NCBI GenBank assembly: GCA_000335735.1
Contig: AMYY01000001.1
Span: 124,001-188,000 of the forward strand
Length of the DNA stretch: 64,000 bases
Source: an alpha proteobacterium L41A
Lineage (GTDB): Bacteria; Pseudomonadota; Alphaproteobacteria; Caulobacterales; Caulobacteraceae
Direction of reading: 5' to 3'
The notes under the pieces were generated by a model. It was not told the DNA's origin. It ran no database searches and saw only the letters and a program-made list of their open reading frames with translations. The position numbers and the translations under genes were made by a program. Each line of letters begins with the position of its first letter. Positions within the stretch are counted from its first letter, which is position 1. Shown here in pieces: positions 55,653 to 62,906 of this stretch.

Positions 55653-56128
55653 GCCGCGACCCCCACGGCCGAGGCCTCGACATTTCGCCGACGCTGGCCC
55701 GTTCGGTTCATCACCACATCCTCCAGCGAAACGCCCGCCAGATAGCGATGGATTTCGTCGCCGAGGTCTTCCCAAAGATTGTGGGTGATGCAGCGTTCGC
55801 CGGCCAGCATGCAGCCCTTGGGCGAGCCATGCGCCACGCATCGCGTCGCCCGGATCGGCTCATCCACCGCCAGCACGATCTCGGCGACCACCGTCTCGTG
55901 CGCCGCCTTGGCCAGACGATATCCGCCACCTGGTCCGCGCACGCTCTTGACCAGTTCGCTCTTCCTCAGACGGGCGAACAACTGCTCCAGATAGCTCAGC
56001 GAAATCTCCTGGCGCGCGGCGATCTCGGCCAGCGAAACCGCCCGGATTTCACCGCTCTCGCCGCGTCCGTTCTTCGCCAGATCGGCCATCGCCATCACGG
56101 CGTATCGTCCCTTGGTCGACAGACGCAT
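55649..56128 (-). CDS. iscR: Rrf2-family Fe-S regulator IscR
   Basis: Winged-helix repressor (159 aa) that senses [2Fe-2S] status. The DNA-binding part has MRLSTKGRYAVMAMADLA and ISLSYLEQLFARLRKSELV-KSVRGPGGGY. Cysteines C97, C106 and C113 (spacing 8 and 6) plus H116 match the three-Cys/one-His cluster site of IscR. It heads the Fe-S operon behind its probable own operator at 56203-56232. Confidence 0.92.
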   Translation of the reverse strand: MRLSTKGRYAVMAMADLAKNGRGESGEIRAVSLAEIAARQEISLSYLEQLFARLRKSELVKSVRGPGGGYRLAKAAHETVVAEIVLAVDEPIRATRCVAHGSPKGCMLAGERCITHNLWEDLGDEIHRYLAGVSLEDVVMNRTGQRRRNVEASAVGVAA

Positions 56129-56202
56129 TTCGCACCTTCAAAAATTGCGCGCTTTTCGGGGCTCCTGTGCTAGAACCCGCGCCTTCGCGAAGGCGGCGCG
56201 CT

Positions 56203-56239
56203 TGCGGAGGGACTTAGAAAGTCCCACCTCCGCGGTCAA
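56203..56239 (-). promoter_or_regulatory. IscR-like operator over the iscR promoter
   Basis: A 17-bp palindrome GGGACTT-AGA-AAGTCCC (56209-56225) contains GACT-N5-AGTC, the core of IscR type 1 sites. It is nested in a 30-bp imperfect dyad (GCGGAGG...CCTCCGC, 56203-56232). On the minus strand -35 TTGACC (56234-56239) and TCTAAGTC (56211-56218) form a Caulobacter-like promoter, so the dyad covers the -10. The divergent hydrolase gene starts 55 bp away. Confidence 0.6.
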
Positions 56240-56286
56240 GTATTACGCACTCGGGAAATGACAGTTGAACGGATTCCAGAGCCCCT

Positions 56287-56937
56287 ATGCCTGAAGTCAT
56301 CCTGCCCGGCGCCTCCGGTCGCATCGAAGGCCGCTATTCCCCGGGCAAGCGCCCGAACGCCCCGATCGCGCTGATCCTGCATCCGCACCCGAAGGCGGGC
56401 GGACATATGAACAACCCGGTCGCGGTCACCCTGCACCAGCTGTTCCAGCAGCGCGGCTTCGCGACCCTGCGCTACAACTCGCGCGGCGTCGGCAAGTCGC
56501 AGGGCGAGTTCGATTCGGGCATCGGCGAGCTGGCCGACGCAGCCACCGCCCTCGACTGGCTCCAGGCCAACAACCCCGGCGCCAGCCAGACCTGGGTCGC
56601 CGGCTATCAGTTCGGCGCCTATATCGGCATGCAGCTTCTGATGCGTCGCCCCGAGACGGACGGCTTCATCTCGGTCTCGCCGCCGTCGAACATGTATGAC
56701 TTCAGCTTCCTGGCGCCCTGCCCCGCGTCCGGCCTGTTCCTGCACGGCACGGCCGACACCATCGTCCCGCCGGTCGAGGTCGAGCGTGTGGTCAACAAGC
56801 TGCGCACCCAAAAGGGCATCATCATCGACTACGAACTGGAAGAGGGCGCCAGCCACTTCTGGCAGGACCACATGAGCGCGGTCGAAACCCGCGTCGGCGC
56901 CTATCTGGACAAGCGTCTGGAAGAAAAGCCGGCCTGA
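56287..56937 (+). CDS. Alpha/beta hydrolase of the COG2945 type with a substituted nucleophile
   Basis: 216 aa. The fold is clear: LILHPHPKAGGHMNN (oxyanion-hole region), TLRYNSRGVGKSQGEFD, the acid in HGTADTIVPP and the histidine in EGASHFWQ. The nucleophile elbow reads GYQFGAYIG, with Gln108 (codon CAG) where related proteins as I recall carry Ser. The protein could therefore be non-catalytic or use another residue. No signal peptide. It is divergent from iscR and may share the operator region. Confidence 0.85.
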   Translation: MPEVILPGASGRIEGRYSPGKRPNAPIALILHPHPKAGGHMNNPVAVTLHQLFQQRGFATLRYNSRGVGKSQGEFDSGIGELADAATALDWLQANNPGASQTWVAGYQFGAYIGMQLLMRRPETDGFISVSPPSNMYDFSFLAPCPASGLFLHGTADTIVPPVEVERVVNKLRTQKGIIIDYELEEGASHFWQDHMSAVETRVGAYLDKRLEEKPA

Positions 56938-56989
56938 CATCCGGCCTGATATTCGGCTTGGCGTCACGGCTGATTAAGGCGCGGGCGGC

Positions 56990-57835
56990 ATGATCGGGCG
57001 AGACATCGCTGCGAGATCCGCCATGCGCCCGCCTCTTCTGATCGCCTTGATCGCCTGCCTGGCCTCGCCCACTGTGGTGGCGGCTCAGTCTGTGCCAGAG
57101 CGCGATTTCTGCGCCGATCGCCCCGGCAAGGGCACGCCGACCTGCCTCCTCGACAAGGGCCGCTGGCAGGTCGAACTCGGCCTGTTCGACGGCGCGCGTC
57201 AGACGGACGACGCCACACGGACCGACACCTGGGACGCCGGCGATCTGTTCGTGCGCTATGGCCTGACCGGCCTGACTGAGCTTCAGCTCGGGCTCACGAC
57301 CTGGAACCGCGAACGGATCCTCGACCGCGCGACAGGCGACCGTGAAGTGGCTGAGGGCGTCGGCGATCTCAGTATCGGCCTGCGCCACTCGCTGAAGTAC
57401 CCTGACGGCTCGGACCTGTCCGTCGCGATTTCCGGCTTCATCACCGCGCCGACGGGTGCGCGCGCCATTCGCGCCGACGGTTTCGAGGGCGGGATCATCC
57501 TGCCGGTCTCCATCCCGCTGAACGACGACTGGAGCCTGAGCCTGTCGCCCGAGATCGACTGGGTCTCGGATGCGGACGGCGACGGCCGCCACGGCGCCTA
57601 TACGATGGTCGCCGGCGTCGGACGCGGCTTCGGCCAATGGGACTTGGGCGCCGAGGTCTGGATCAGCCGCGACGATGATCCCGTCGCCCCGACCACGCCA
57701 TCCACCTTCGACCTGACCGCCGTCTGGTCGCCCCCGTCCCTGCCCGACGCCCAGCTGGACTTCGGCCTCAACTTCGGCCTGAACGACGACAGCCCGGACG
57801 TGGAGTTCGGCGTCGGTCTCGCACGGCGATTCTGA
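56990..57835 (+). CDS. Outer-membrane beta-barrel protein (transporter/Phenol_MetA_deg-like)
   Basis: 281 aa. A signal peptide ends near VVAAQ; the mature part starts with a cysteine pair (DFCADRPGKGTPTCLLDKGRWQVELG) and continues with alternating amphipathic strands, ending in the terminal Phe typical of barrel proteins. It resembles the MetA-pathway family of putative outer-membrane transporters. Substrate unknown. The start ATG 56990 gives an 11-residue lead; ATG 57023 (MRPPLL) would put the signal peptide at the very start. Confidence 0.75.
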   Translation: MIGRDIAARSAMRPPLLIALIACLASPTVVAAQSVPERDFCADRPGKGTPTCLLDKGRWQVELGLFDGARQTDDATRTDTWDAGDLFVRYGLTGLTELQLGLTTWNRERILDRATGDREVAEGVGDLSIGLRHSLKYPDGSDLSVAISGFITAPTGARAIRADGFEGGIILPVSIPLNDDWSLSLSPEIDWVSDADGDGRHGAYTMVAGVGRGFGQWDLGAEVWISRDDDPVAPTTPSTFDLTAVWSPPSLPDAQLDFGLNFGLNDDSPDVEFGVGLARRF

Positions 57836-57855
57836 CGCGCCGTTGCGGACCCGAC

Positions 57856-58131
57856 GTGTCGCTGCGACAAATGTACATGGCCGATGCGACCGATATCCCG
57901 GGCGGCGTGGTTCACGAACTGCCGGACGACCTGCGCGAGACTTTGGTCGCCGCGCCCGACGCCCTGGCGACATGGCGCGACATCACGCCCCTGGCCCGCA
58001 ACGAGTGGATCTGCTGGATCGAGTCCGCCAAGAAGGAGGAGACCCGGCGAAAGCGGCTGGATTGGGGCCGGGCGAGCTTGACCGACGGCAAGCGCCGCCC
58101 CTGCTGCTGGCCCGGCTGCCCTCACCGTTAG
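57856..58131 (+). CDS. YdeI/OmpD-associated family protein
   Basis: 91 aa. LPDDLRETLVAAPDALATWRDITPLARNEWICWIESAKKEETRRKRL is the OmdA (bacteriocin-protection, YdeI) pattern. The C-terminus carries a cysteine-rich PCCWPGC. Only the OmdA part is present, shorter than most members. Function unknown; named after association with OmpD and colicin tolerance. Start GTG 57856, or ATG 57871 five codons later. It is 20 bp after the beta-barrel gene. Confidence 0.75.
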   Translation: MSLRQMYMADATDIPGGVVHELPDDLRETLVAAPDALATWRDITPLARNEWICWIESAKKEETRRKRLDWGRASLTDGKRRPCCWPGCPHR

Positions 58132-58135
58132 GCGG

Positions 58136-59725
58136 TCACGCCGGTTCGGCCACCGCCTCTTTCGCCGGCTCCGTGCGGATCATGTAGTCGAAGGCCGACA
58201 GACCCGCCTTTGACCCCTCGCCCATGGCGATGACGATCTGCTTGTAGGGCACGGTCGTCGCGTCGCCCGCCGCGAATATGCCCGGCTGCGAGGTCTCGCC
58301 ACGGTGATCCACCTCGATCTCGCCGCGCGGCGTCAGGCCCACCGCGCCGTGCAGCCATTCGGTGTTCGGCACCAGACCGATCTGCACGAAGATGCCTTCC
58401 AGATCGACGTCGTGATGGGCGTCGGAGTTGCGGTCCTTATAGGACAGGCCCGTCACCTTCTCGCCGTCGCCATGCACCTGGGTCGTCAGGGCTGAGGTCA
58501 CGATCCGCACATTCGGCAGGGTCGCCAGCTTCCTCTGCAGCACCGCATCGGCTCGCAGTTCGCTGTCATATTCGATCAGGGTCACATGCGCCACAATGCC
58601 CGCCAGGTCGATGGCCGCCTCGACGCCGGAGTTGCCGCCGCCGATCACCGCCACCCGCTTGCCCTTGAACAGCGGCCCGTCGCAGTGCGGGCAATAGGCA
58701 ACGCCCTTGTTCTTGTACTGCTCCTCGCCCGGCACGTTCATCTGGCGCCAGCGCGCGCCCGTCGACAGGATGACGGTCCGTGATTTCAGGCTCGCGCCAT
58801 TCTCCAGCACCACCTCATGCAGGCCGCCTGGAACCTTGGCCGGGATCAGCTTGGCCGCCTTCTGCAGGTTCATCAGGTCCACTTCATACTCGCGGACGTG
58901 TTGTTCCAGATGGGCCGCCAGCTTGGGCCCTTCGGTGTAAGGGACCGAGACGAAGTTCTCGATCGCCATCGTGTCCAGCACCTGACCGCCGAAGCGTTCG
59001 GCGACGACGCCCGTGCGAATGCCCTTGCGCGCCGTGTAGATGGCGGCCGCCGCCCCTGCCGGCCCGCCGCCGACCACCAGAACCTCGAACGGATCCTTGG
59101 ACTTCAAACGCTCCGCCGCGCGGGCTTCGGCGCCGGAGTCCAGCTTGGCGACGATCTGCTCCAGCTCCATCCGGCCCTGACCGAACAGTTCGCCGTTCAG
59201 GAAGACCGTCGGCACGGCCATGATCTTGCGTTGCTCGACCTCGTCCTTGAACAGGCCGCCCTCGATGGCGACGTGTTTGATGCGCGGATTGACCACGCTC
59301 ATCAGGTTCAGCGCCTGCACCACGTCCGGGCAGTTCTGGCACGACAGCGAGAAATAGGTCTCGAACACATAGTCGCCGTCCAGGTCCCTGACCTGCTGGA
59401 TCACCTCCTGCGCCGCCTTGGACGGATGGCCGCCGACGTGCAGCAGGGCCAGCACCAGCGAGGTGAACTCGTGGCCCAGCGGGATGCCCGCGAATCGCAC
59501 GCCGATGTCCGTGCCCTTCCTGCGGATCAGGAAGCTGGGCTGGCGTTCGTCGTCATAGTCGCGGCCCATCTCCACCTTGCCGTGCGAGACCGACACGATC
59601 TCCTCCAGCAGGGTCTTCAGCTCGATCGACTTGGGCCCCGCGCCCAGCGAGGCGACGAGTTCGACGGGATGGACGATGTTCTTGAGGTAGGCTTCGAGCT
59701 GGGATTTCAGATTGGCGTCTAGCAT
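58136..59725 (-). CDS. ahpF: Alkyl hydroperoxide reductase subunit F
   Basis: NAD(P)H-dependent flavoprotein that reduces AhpC (529 aa). The N-terminal thioredoxin-like domain has the redox pair in SCQNCPDVV near residue 128, followed by the FAD motif [14 protein letters not shown], the thioredoxin reductase pair CPHCDGP and the NAD motif [22 protein letters not shown] precedes the chosen ATG (MLDANLKSQ). It lies 179 bp after ahpC, across three hairpins. Confidence 0.95.
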   Translation of the reverse strand: MLDANLKSQLEAYLKNIVHPVELVASLGAGPKSIELKTLLEEIVSVSHGKVEMGRDYDDERQPSFLIRRKGTDIGVRFAGIPLGHEFTSLVLALLHVGGHPSKAAQEVIQQVRDLDGDYVFETYFSLSCQNCPDVVQALNLMSVVNPRIKHVAIEGGLFKDEVEQRKIMAVPTVFLNGELFGQGRMELEQIVAKLDSGAEARAAERLKSKDPFEVLVVGGGPAGAAAAIYTARKGIRTGVVAERFGGQVLDTMAIENFVSVPYTEGPKLAAHLEQHVREYEVDLMNLQKAAKLIPAKVPGGLHEVVLENGASLKSRTVILSTGARWRQMNVPGEEQYKNKGVAYCPHCDGPLFKGKRVAVIGGGNSGVEAAIDLAGIVAHVTLIEYDSELRADAVLQRKLATLPNVRIVTSALTTQVHGDGEKVTGLSYKDRNSDAHHDVDLEGIFVQIGLVPNTEWLHGAVGLTPRGEIEVDHRGETSQPGIFAAGDATTVPYKQIVIAMGEGSKAGLSAFDYMIRTEPAKEAVAEPA

Positions 59726-59792
59726 CGGATGCTCCTCGGAATTCAATAGATTGAGCGCCGCCCTCAAGCCGCTTCAGGCGAGGACAGGACGC

Positions 59793-59834
59793 AAAAAGGC
59801 CGCGGGGCTGGAAACGCTACGCACCCCGCGGCCT
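59793..59834 (-). terminator. Terminator-like hairpin between ahpC and ahpF
   Basis: Perfect 11-bp stem AGGCCGCGGGG/CCCCGCGGCCT followed by TTTTTGC on the minus strand, about 70 bp after the ahpC stop. As ahpF lies downstream on the same strand, it probably causes partial termination, lowering AhpF relative to AhpC. Confidence 0.75.
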
Positions 59835-59840
59835 CTGCGA

Positions 59841-59892
59841 ACGCCCGAAAGGATCGGGCGTCCAGGCCGGCGACATCGAAACGCCGCCGGCC
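59841..59892 (-). other. Two further hairpins in the ahpC-ahpF spacer
   Basis: Stem ACGCCCGA/TCGGGCGT (59841-59861, 5-nt loop) and stem GGCCGGCG/CGCCGGCC (59865-59892). Neither has a U-run. Together with the terminator they fill most of the 179-bp spacer. Confidence 0.7.
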
Positions 59893-59904
59893 GAACTTGG
59901 GGTC

Positions 59905-60468
59905 TTAGATCTTGCCGACGAGGTCGAGCGACGGGGCCAGGGTGGCTTCGCCTTCTTCCCACTTGGCCGGGCAGACTTCACCGGGGTGCGAACGCACATA
60001 CTGGGCGGCCTTGACCTTGCGCAGCAGCTCGGCGGCGTTGCGGCCGATGCCTTCCGACGTCGTCTCGGTGAACTGGATCACCCCGTCCGGATCGACCAGG
60101 AAGGTCGCACGGTCGGCCAGGCCCACGCCCGGACGCATGGCGTCGAAGTTGTTGGTCACCAGGCCCGACGGATCGCCCAGCATCGTGTATTCGATCTTGC
60201 CGATCGCCGGCGACGAGTCGTGCCAGGCCTTATGCGAGAAGTGGGTGTCGGTCGACACCGAATAGATCTCGACGCCCAGCTTCTGGAACTCGGCGTAGTG
60301 GTCGGCCAGGTCTTCCAGCTCGGTCGGGCACACGAAGGTGAAGTCGGCCGGATAGAAGAAGAAGATCGCCCACTTGCCCGCGACGTCGGCGTCCGTGACC
60401 GTCAGGAATTTGCCGCCCTTATAGGCTTCGGCCGTAAAGGGTTTGATGGTCGTGTTGATGAGGGCCAT
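59905..60468 (-). CDS. ahpC: Alkyl hydroperoxide reductase subunit C (peroxiredoxin)
   Basis: 2-Cys peroxiredoxin (187 aa, same as E. coli) that reduces peroxides. Peroxidatic C47 in [12 protein letters not shown] and the resolving cysteine in [10 protein letters not shown] are both present. The start [11 protein letters not shown] matches the family; a longer frame begins 6 codons earlier. AhpF follows on the same strand. The upstream region has inverted repeats near 60525-60570 that might bind a LysR-type peroxide sensor. Confidence 0.96.
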   Translation of the reverse strand: MALINTTIKPFTAEAYKGGKFLTVTDADVAGKWAIFFFYPADFTFVCPTELEDLADHYAEFQKLGVEIYSVSTDTHFSHKAWHDSSPAIGKIEYTMLGDPSGLVTNNFDAMRPGVGLADRATFLVDPDGVIQFTETTSEGIGRNAAELLRKVKAAQYVRSHPGEVCPAKWEEGEATLAPSLDLVGKI

Positions 60469-60524
60469 GCGCAAAATCCAATGCAAGGTGGTTGGGAGGC
60501 GCTCTCCCTACCGCACCGCACCAG

Positions 60525-60570
60525 ATAAGCCCAATCACTTATTTGCAGATGCGCAATAGATTTTGGTTAT
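60525..60570 (-). promoter_or_regulatory. Dyads in the ahpC upstream region
   Basis: ATAAG-N8-CTTAT (60525-60542) and ATAG-N7-TTAT (60556-60570) lie 57-102 bp before the ahpC start in an AT-richer patch. The second resembles an OxyR half-site pair (ATAG-N7-CTAT) with one mismatch, but the spacing between the two dyads is not the canonical one. Confidence 0.3.
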
Positions 60571-60575
60571 GGAGG

Positions 60576-61778
60576 TTAATACAGCAGGAACGGTCTCCGG
60601 GCCTCTTCCCACGCCAACTCGTCCGGCTGCGTCGCGGCGACCAGATCGCCCGGCGTCGCGCCGGCGTCGTCCACCCATTCCCGCAAGCCCGGCCCACCGT
60701 TGATCACGTCGATGGGCAGTTTGCCGAACGCATACTCGTACGGAAAATCCCGCCATAGGTCATAGTCGGGATACAGCCGTCGGATCGCCTTGAACCCCAG
60801 GGCCTGCACCCGCCACGGCTTGAAGGCAGCGTGGTCATAGCCGGGGTGATCGACATGGATCTGCACCCCGCTGCACAGCTTTCCGACGTGCTTGTGGAAG
60901 GTCGGCTCGAACCACATGTCGCGCAAGACGCAGCCGCCCAGCCATTCCGGCGCCAGCGCCTGCATTTCCGCGATCACCGCCCGGGCATCGATGTCCGGCG
61001 CCCCGAACAGCTCCAGCGGCCGTGTCGTCCCCCGCCCTTCCGACAGGGTCGCCCCTTCCAGCATCACCGTGCCCGCATAGGCGCGCGCCATCGACAGGTT
61101 CGGCGCATTCGGGCTGGGATTGATCCACGACCGGTCCAGCAGCGGCCAGCCGAAGCCCGGGCCCGCCTCGGGCGCCCAGCCCTGCATCTCCACCACCCGG
61201 TAATCAACATCCAGCTTGAACTGGTCGATGAACCACAGGCCCAGTTCGCCCATCGTCATGCCGTGGCGCATCGGCATCGGCCCGGCCCCGACGAAGCTTT
61301 CCCAGCCGGGCTTTAGCGTCATCCCCTCGACCGGCCGTCCCGCCGGATTGGGCCGGTCCAGCACCCAGACCGACCTGCCATGTTTCGCCGCCGCCTCCAG
61401 CACGTACAGAAGCGTCGTCACATAGGTGTAGATGCGGCAGCCCAGGTCCTGCAAATCCACCAGCAGCACGTCGAACTCGGCCATCCATTCGTCGCGCGGG
61501 CGCCGCACCTCGCCGTACAGGCTGAAGACCGGGAAGCCGTGCACCGGATCGCGATAATCCGGGCTCTCCATCATATTGTCCTGGAGATCGCCTTTCATCC
61601 CGTGCTGCGGGCCAAAGGCGGCGGTCAGACGGATTTCGGAACAGGCGGCCAGCGCGTCCACCGCGTGGGTCAGATCCTTCGTCACCGACGCCGGATGCGC
61701 CAGCAAGGCCACGCGTCGCCCCTTCAGCTGCGCTCTCAGGGCGTCATCGGACAAAAGGCGGTCGAGGCCGAAGTTCAT
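60576..61778 (-). CDS. DUF1343 (NamZ-like exo-beta-N-acetylmuramidase) protein
   Basis: 400 aa. AFGPQHGMKGDLQDNMME, LVDLQDLGCRIYTYVTTLLYV, VLDRPNPAGRPVEGMTLKPG, GMTMGELGLWFIDQF are the DUF1343 signatures. The family includes NamZ, which removes MurNAc from peptidoglycan fragments. NamZ of Bacillus is secreted; this protein starts MNFGLDRLLSDDALRAQ without a signal peptide, so it is probably cytosolic and used for muropeptide recycling, if the activity is conserved. It overlaps the DOMON-like gene by 4 bp. Confidence 0.88.
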   Translation of the reverse strand: MNFGLDRLLSDDALRAQLKGRRVALLAHPASVTKDLTHAVDALAACSEIRLTAAFGPQHGMKGDLQDNMMESPDYRDPVHGFPVFSLYGEVRRPRDEWMAEFDVLLVDLQDLGCRIYTYVTTLLYVLEAAAKHGRSVWVLDRPNPAGRPVEGMTLKPGWESFVGAGPMPMRHGMTMGELGLWFIDQFKLDVDYRVVEMQGWAPEAGPGFGWPLLDRSWINPSPNAPNLSMARAYAGTVMLEGATLSEGRGTTRPLELFGAPDIDARAVIAEMQALAPEWLGGCVLRDMWFEPTFHKHVGKLCSGVQIHVDHPGYDHAAFKPWRVQALGFKAIRRLYPDYDLWRDFPYEYAFGKLPIDVINGGPGLREWVDDAGATPGDLVAATQPDELAWEEARRPFLLY

Positions 61779-62281
61779 GTCAGGTCCAGCGCGAACGAGT
61801 CGGGATGATGAAAGTCCGGCTTATCCGAAGGATGCGCCAGCGCCCAATAGCCGATCGCCCCGTCCACGCCCCGGATCACCGCCGCCAACCCCGCCGCCCC
61901 GGCCGCATCCTCCGGCAAGGTCACGTCCGCCGTCAGCACAAATTGTCCCGGCGCCAACCGCATCACGATGAACGGCGCGGGCATCTGCAGATCCCGCATC
62001 CCCTCGCGATAGCCGTCAAACTGATAGGCCGCCCACGCCCCCGACGGCGACAGATTGTATTCGACATAGCCGCCCGCCGTCCGCACGAAGGCCTCGAAAC
62101 AGGTCGCCCGCCACAACCCATCCGTCCGCACCCGCGCCGCCGCCTCCGGCCGCCACACGCCCTCCACCGGTCCGGCCAGCACATACTCCAGGCTCAGCAC
62201 CCGCCCCGCCCGTCGCGCCTCGACCTCCAGCGTCAGTCCCGCCGGGCTGGATGTCGGGTGCGGGATCAGGGGCAGACGCAT
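61775..62281 (-). CDS. DOMON-like domain protein
   Basis: 168 aa. Segments RAGRVLSLEYVLAGPVEGV, DGLWRATCFEAFVRTAGG, YVEYNLSPSGAWAAYQFDGYREGM and ADVTLPEDA match the DOMON-like proteins of alphaproteobacteria, which have a carbohydrate/heme-binding type beta-sandwich. No signal peptide, no recognised ligand residues. Function unknown. It is the first gene of a two-gene unit with DUF1343. Confidence 0.8.
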   Translation of the reverse strand: MRLPLIPHPTSSPAGLTLEVEARRAGRVLSLEYVLAGPVEGVWRPEAAARVRTDGLWRATCFEAFVRTAGGYVEYNLSPSGAWAAYQFDGYREGMRDLQMPAPFIVMRLAPGQFVLTADVTLPEDAAGAAGLAAVIRGVDGAIGYWALAHPSDKPDFHHPDSFALDLT

Positions 62282-62370
62282 GGAGGCTTCGTATCGCAGG
62301 CTGACGGCGTGTCAAAGCCGCCGCCAGATCAACCCTTGCGCCCGCCTGCGCATCATGGAAGCATCACAAT

Positions 62371-62574
62371 ATGCCCAAGCGCTCACCCTACGGTCCGCAG
62401 ATGACCTTTCCTGAAAAGCGCCAGATGCTGAAGGATCGCTTCCACCTCTTGGTCGGACCGCTCGTTCTCTGTTTGGCCGTCAGTGGCGCGTCGGCCGAAC
62501 CCTCTTCCGTCTTCCTGGCGTGGACTGTGGGCATCGCTCTGGTCGCGCTGGTCCTCAACCGGCTGATTCCTTGA
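62371..62574 (+). CDS. Small membrane protein of unknown function (67 aa)
   Basis: A basic N-terminus (MPKRSPYGPQMTFPEKRQ) is followed by two hydrophobic segments (about residues 25-42 and 48-64). No family recognised. The Shine-Dalgarno is weak (GGAAG about 9 nt upstream); an internal ATG at 62401 is an alternative. Divergent from the DOMON-like gene. Confidence 0.45.
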   Translation: MPKRSPYGPQMTFPEKRQMLKDRFHLLVGPLVLCLAVSGASAEPSSVFLAWTVGIALVALVLNRLIP

Positions 62575-62906
62575 AGACGGACAGCTTGGCGGCAAATCGT
62601 CAGCCATCGCACCTGAACGCAACATCGGCTGCATTTACAGCGGCATGAGGCGCAGCAGCGTCGTCGTACCCATCGCGACCTGAAACGGCGCTAAAATGGG
62701 CGCGCCATGCCCAAAGCCGCTCCGCCTGAAATTGTACCTTCTTGCATTTTGCACGCGTTTTCGCGTTGCAACACATTTTCGCGCCGACTGAGATTAGACG
62801 AATTAGACACTTTAGACGGTGTTTTTCATCCGCACCGTCTGAACAGCCGACGCCGTCTCGACTAGGGGAAGACGACCTTCGTCATCCCTGCTAACCCAGC
62901 CTCACC
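62575..62906. other. Intergenic region upstream of tyrS
   Basis: 332 bp with no supported gene. It contains the TTAGAC element (62788-62843) and, just before it, an AT-richer patch with TTGCA-type inverted repeats (62741-62770). A tyrS promoter is expected here but no convincing pair was found. Confidence 0.5.
62788..62843 (+). repeat. TTAGAC 9-bp triple-repeat element with RNA hairpin, copy B (upstream of tyrS)
   Basis: CTGAG, three 9-mers ATTAGACGA, ATTAGACAC, TTTAGACGG (62788-62819), then TGTTTTTC and CCGTCTGAA (62835-62843), which can pair with TTTAGACGG. 31 of 32 bp equal copy A. It ends 63 bp before the tyrS start codon and has the same orientation to its gene as copy A to dnaE. Confidence 0.8.

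Noticed and set aside
60525-60570. A confident OxyR site before ahpC
   Set aside because: Only one half-site pair resembles the consensus and the spacing is wrong; kept only as a low-confidence dyad.
62701-62791. A SidA-like small frame ending at the TGA in TTAGAC copy B
   Set aside because: No start codon with a ribosome binding site, and the encoded residues are basic rather than a membrane helix.
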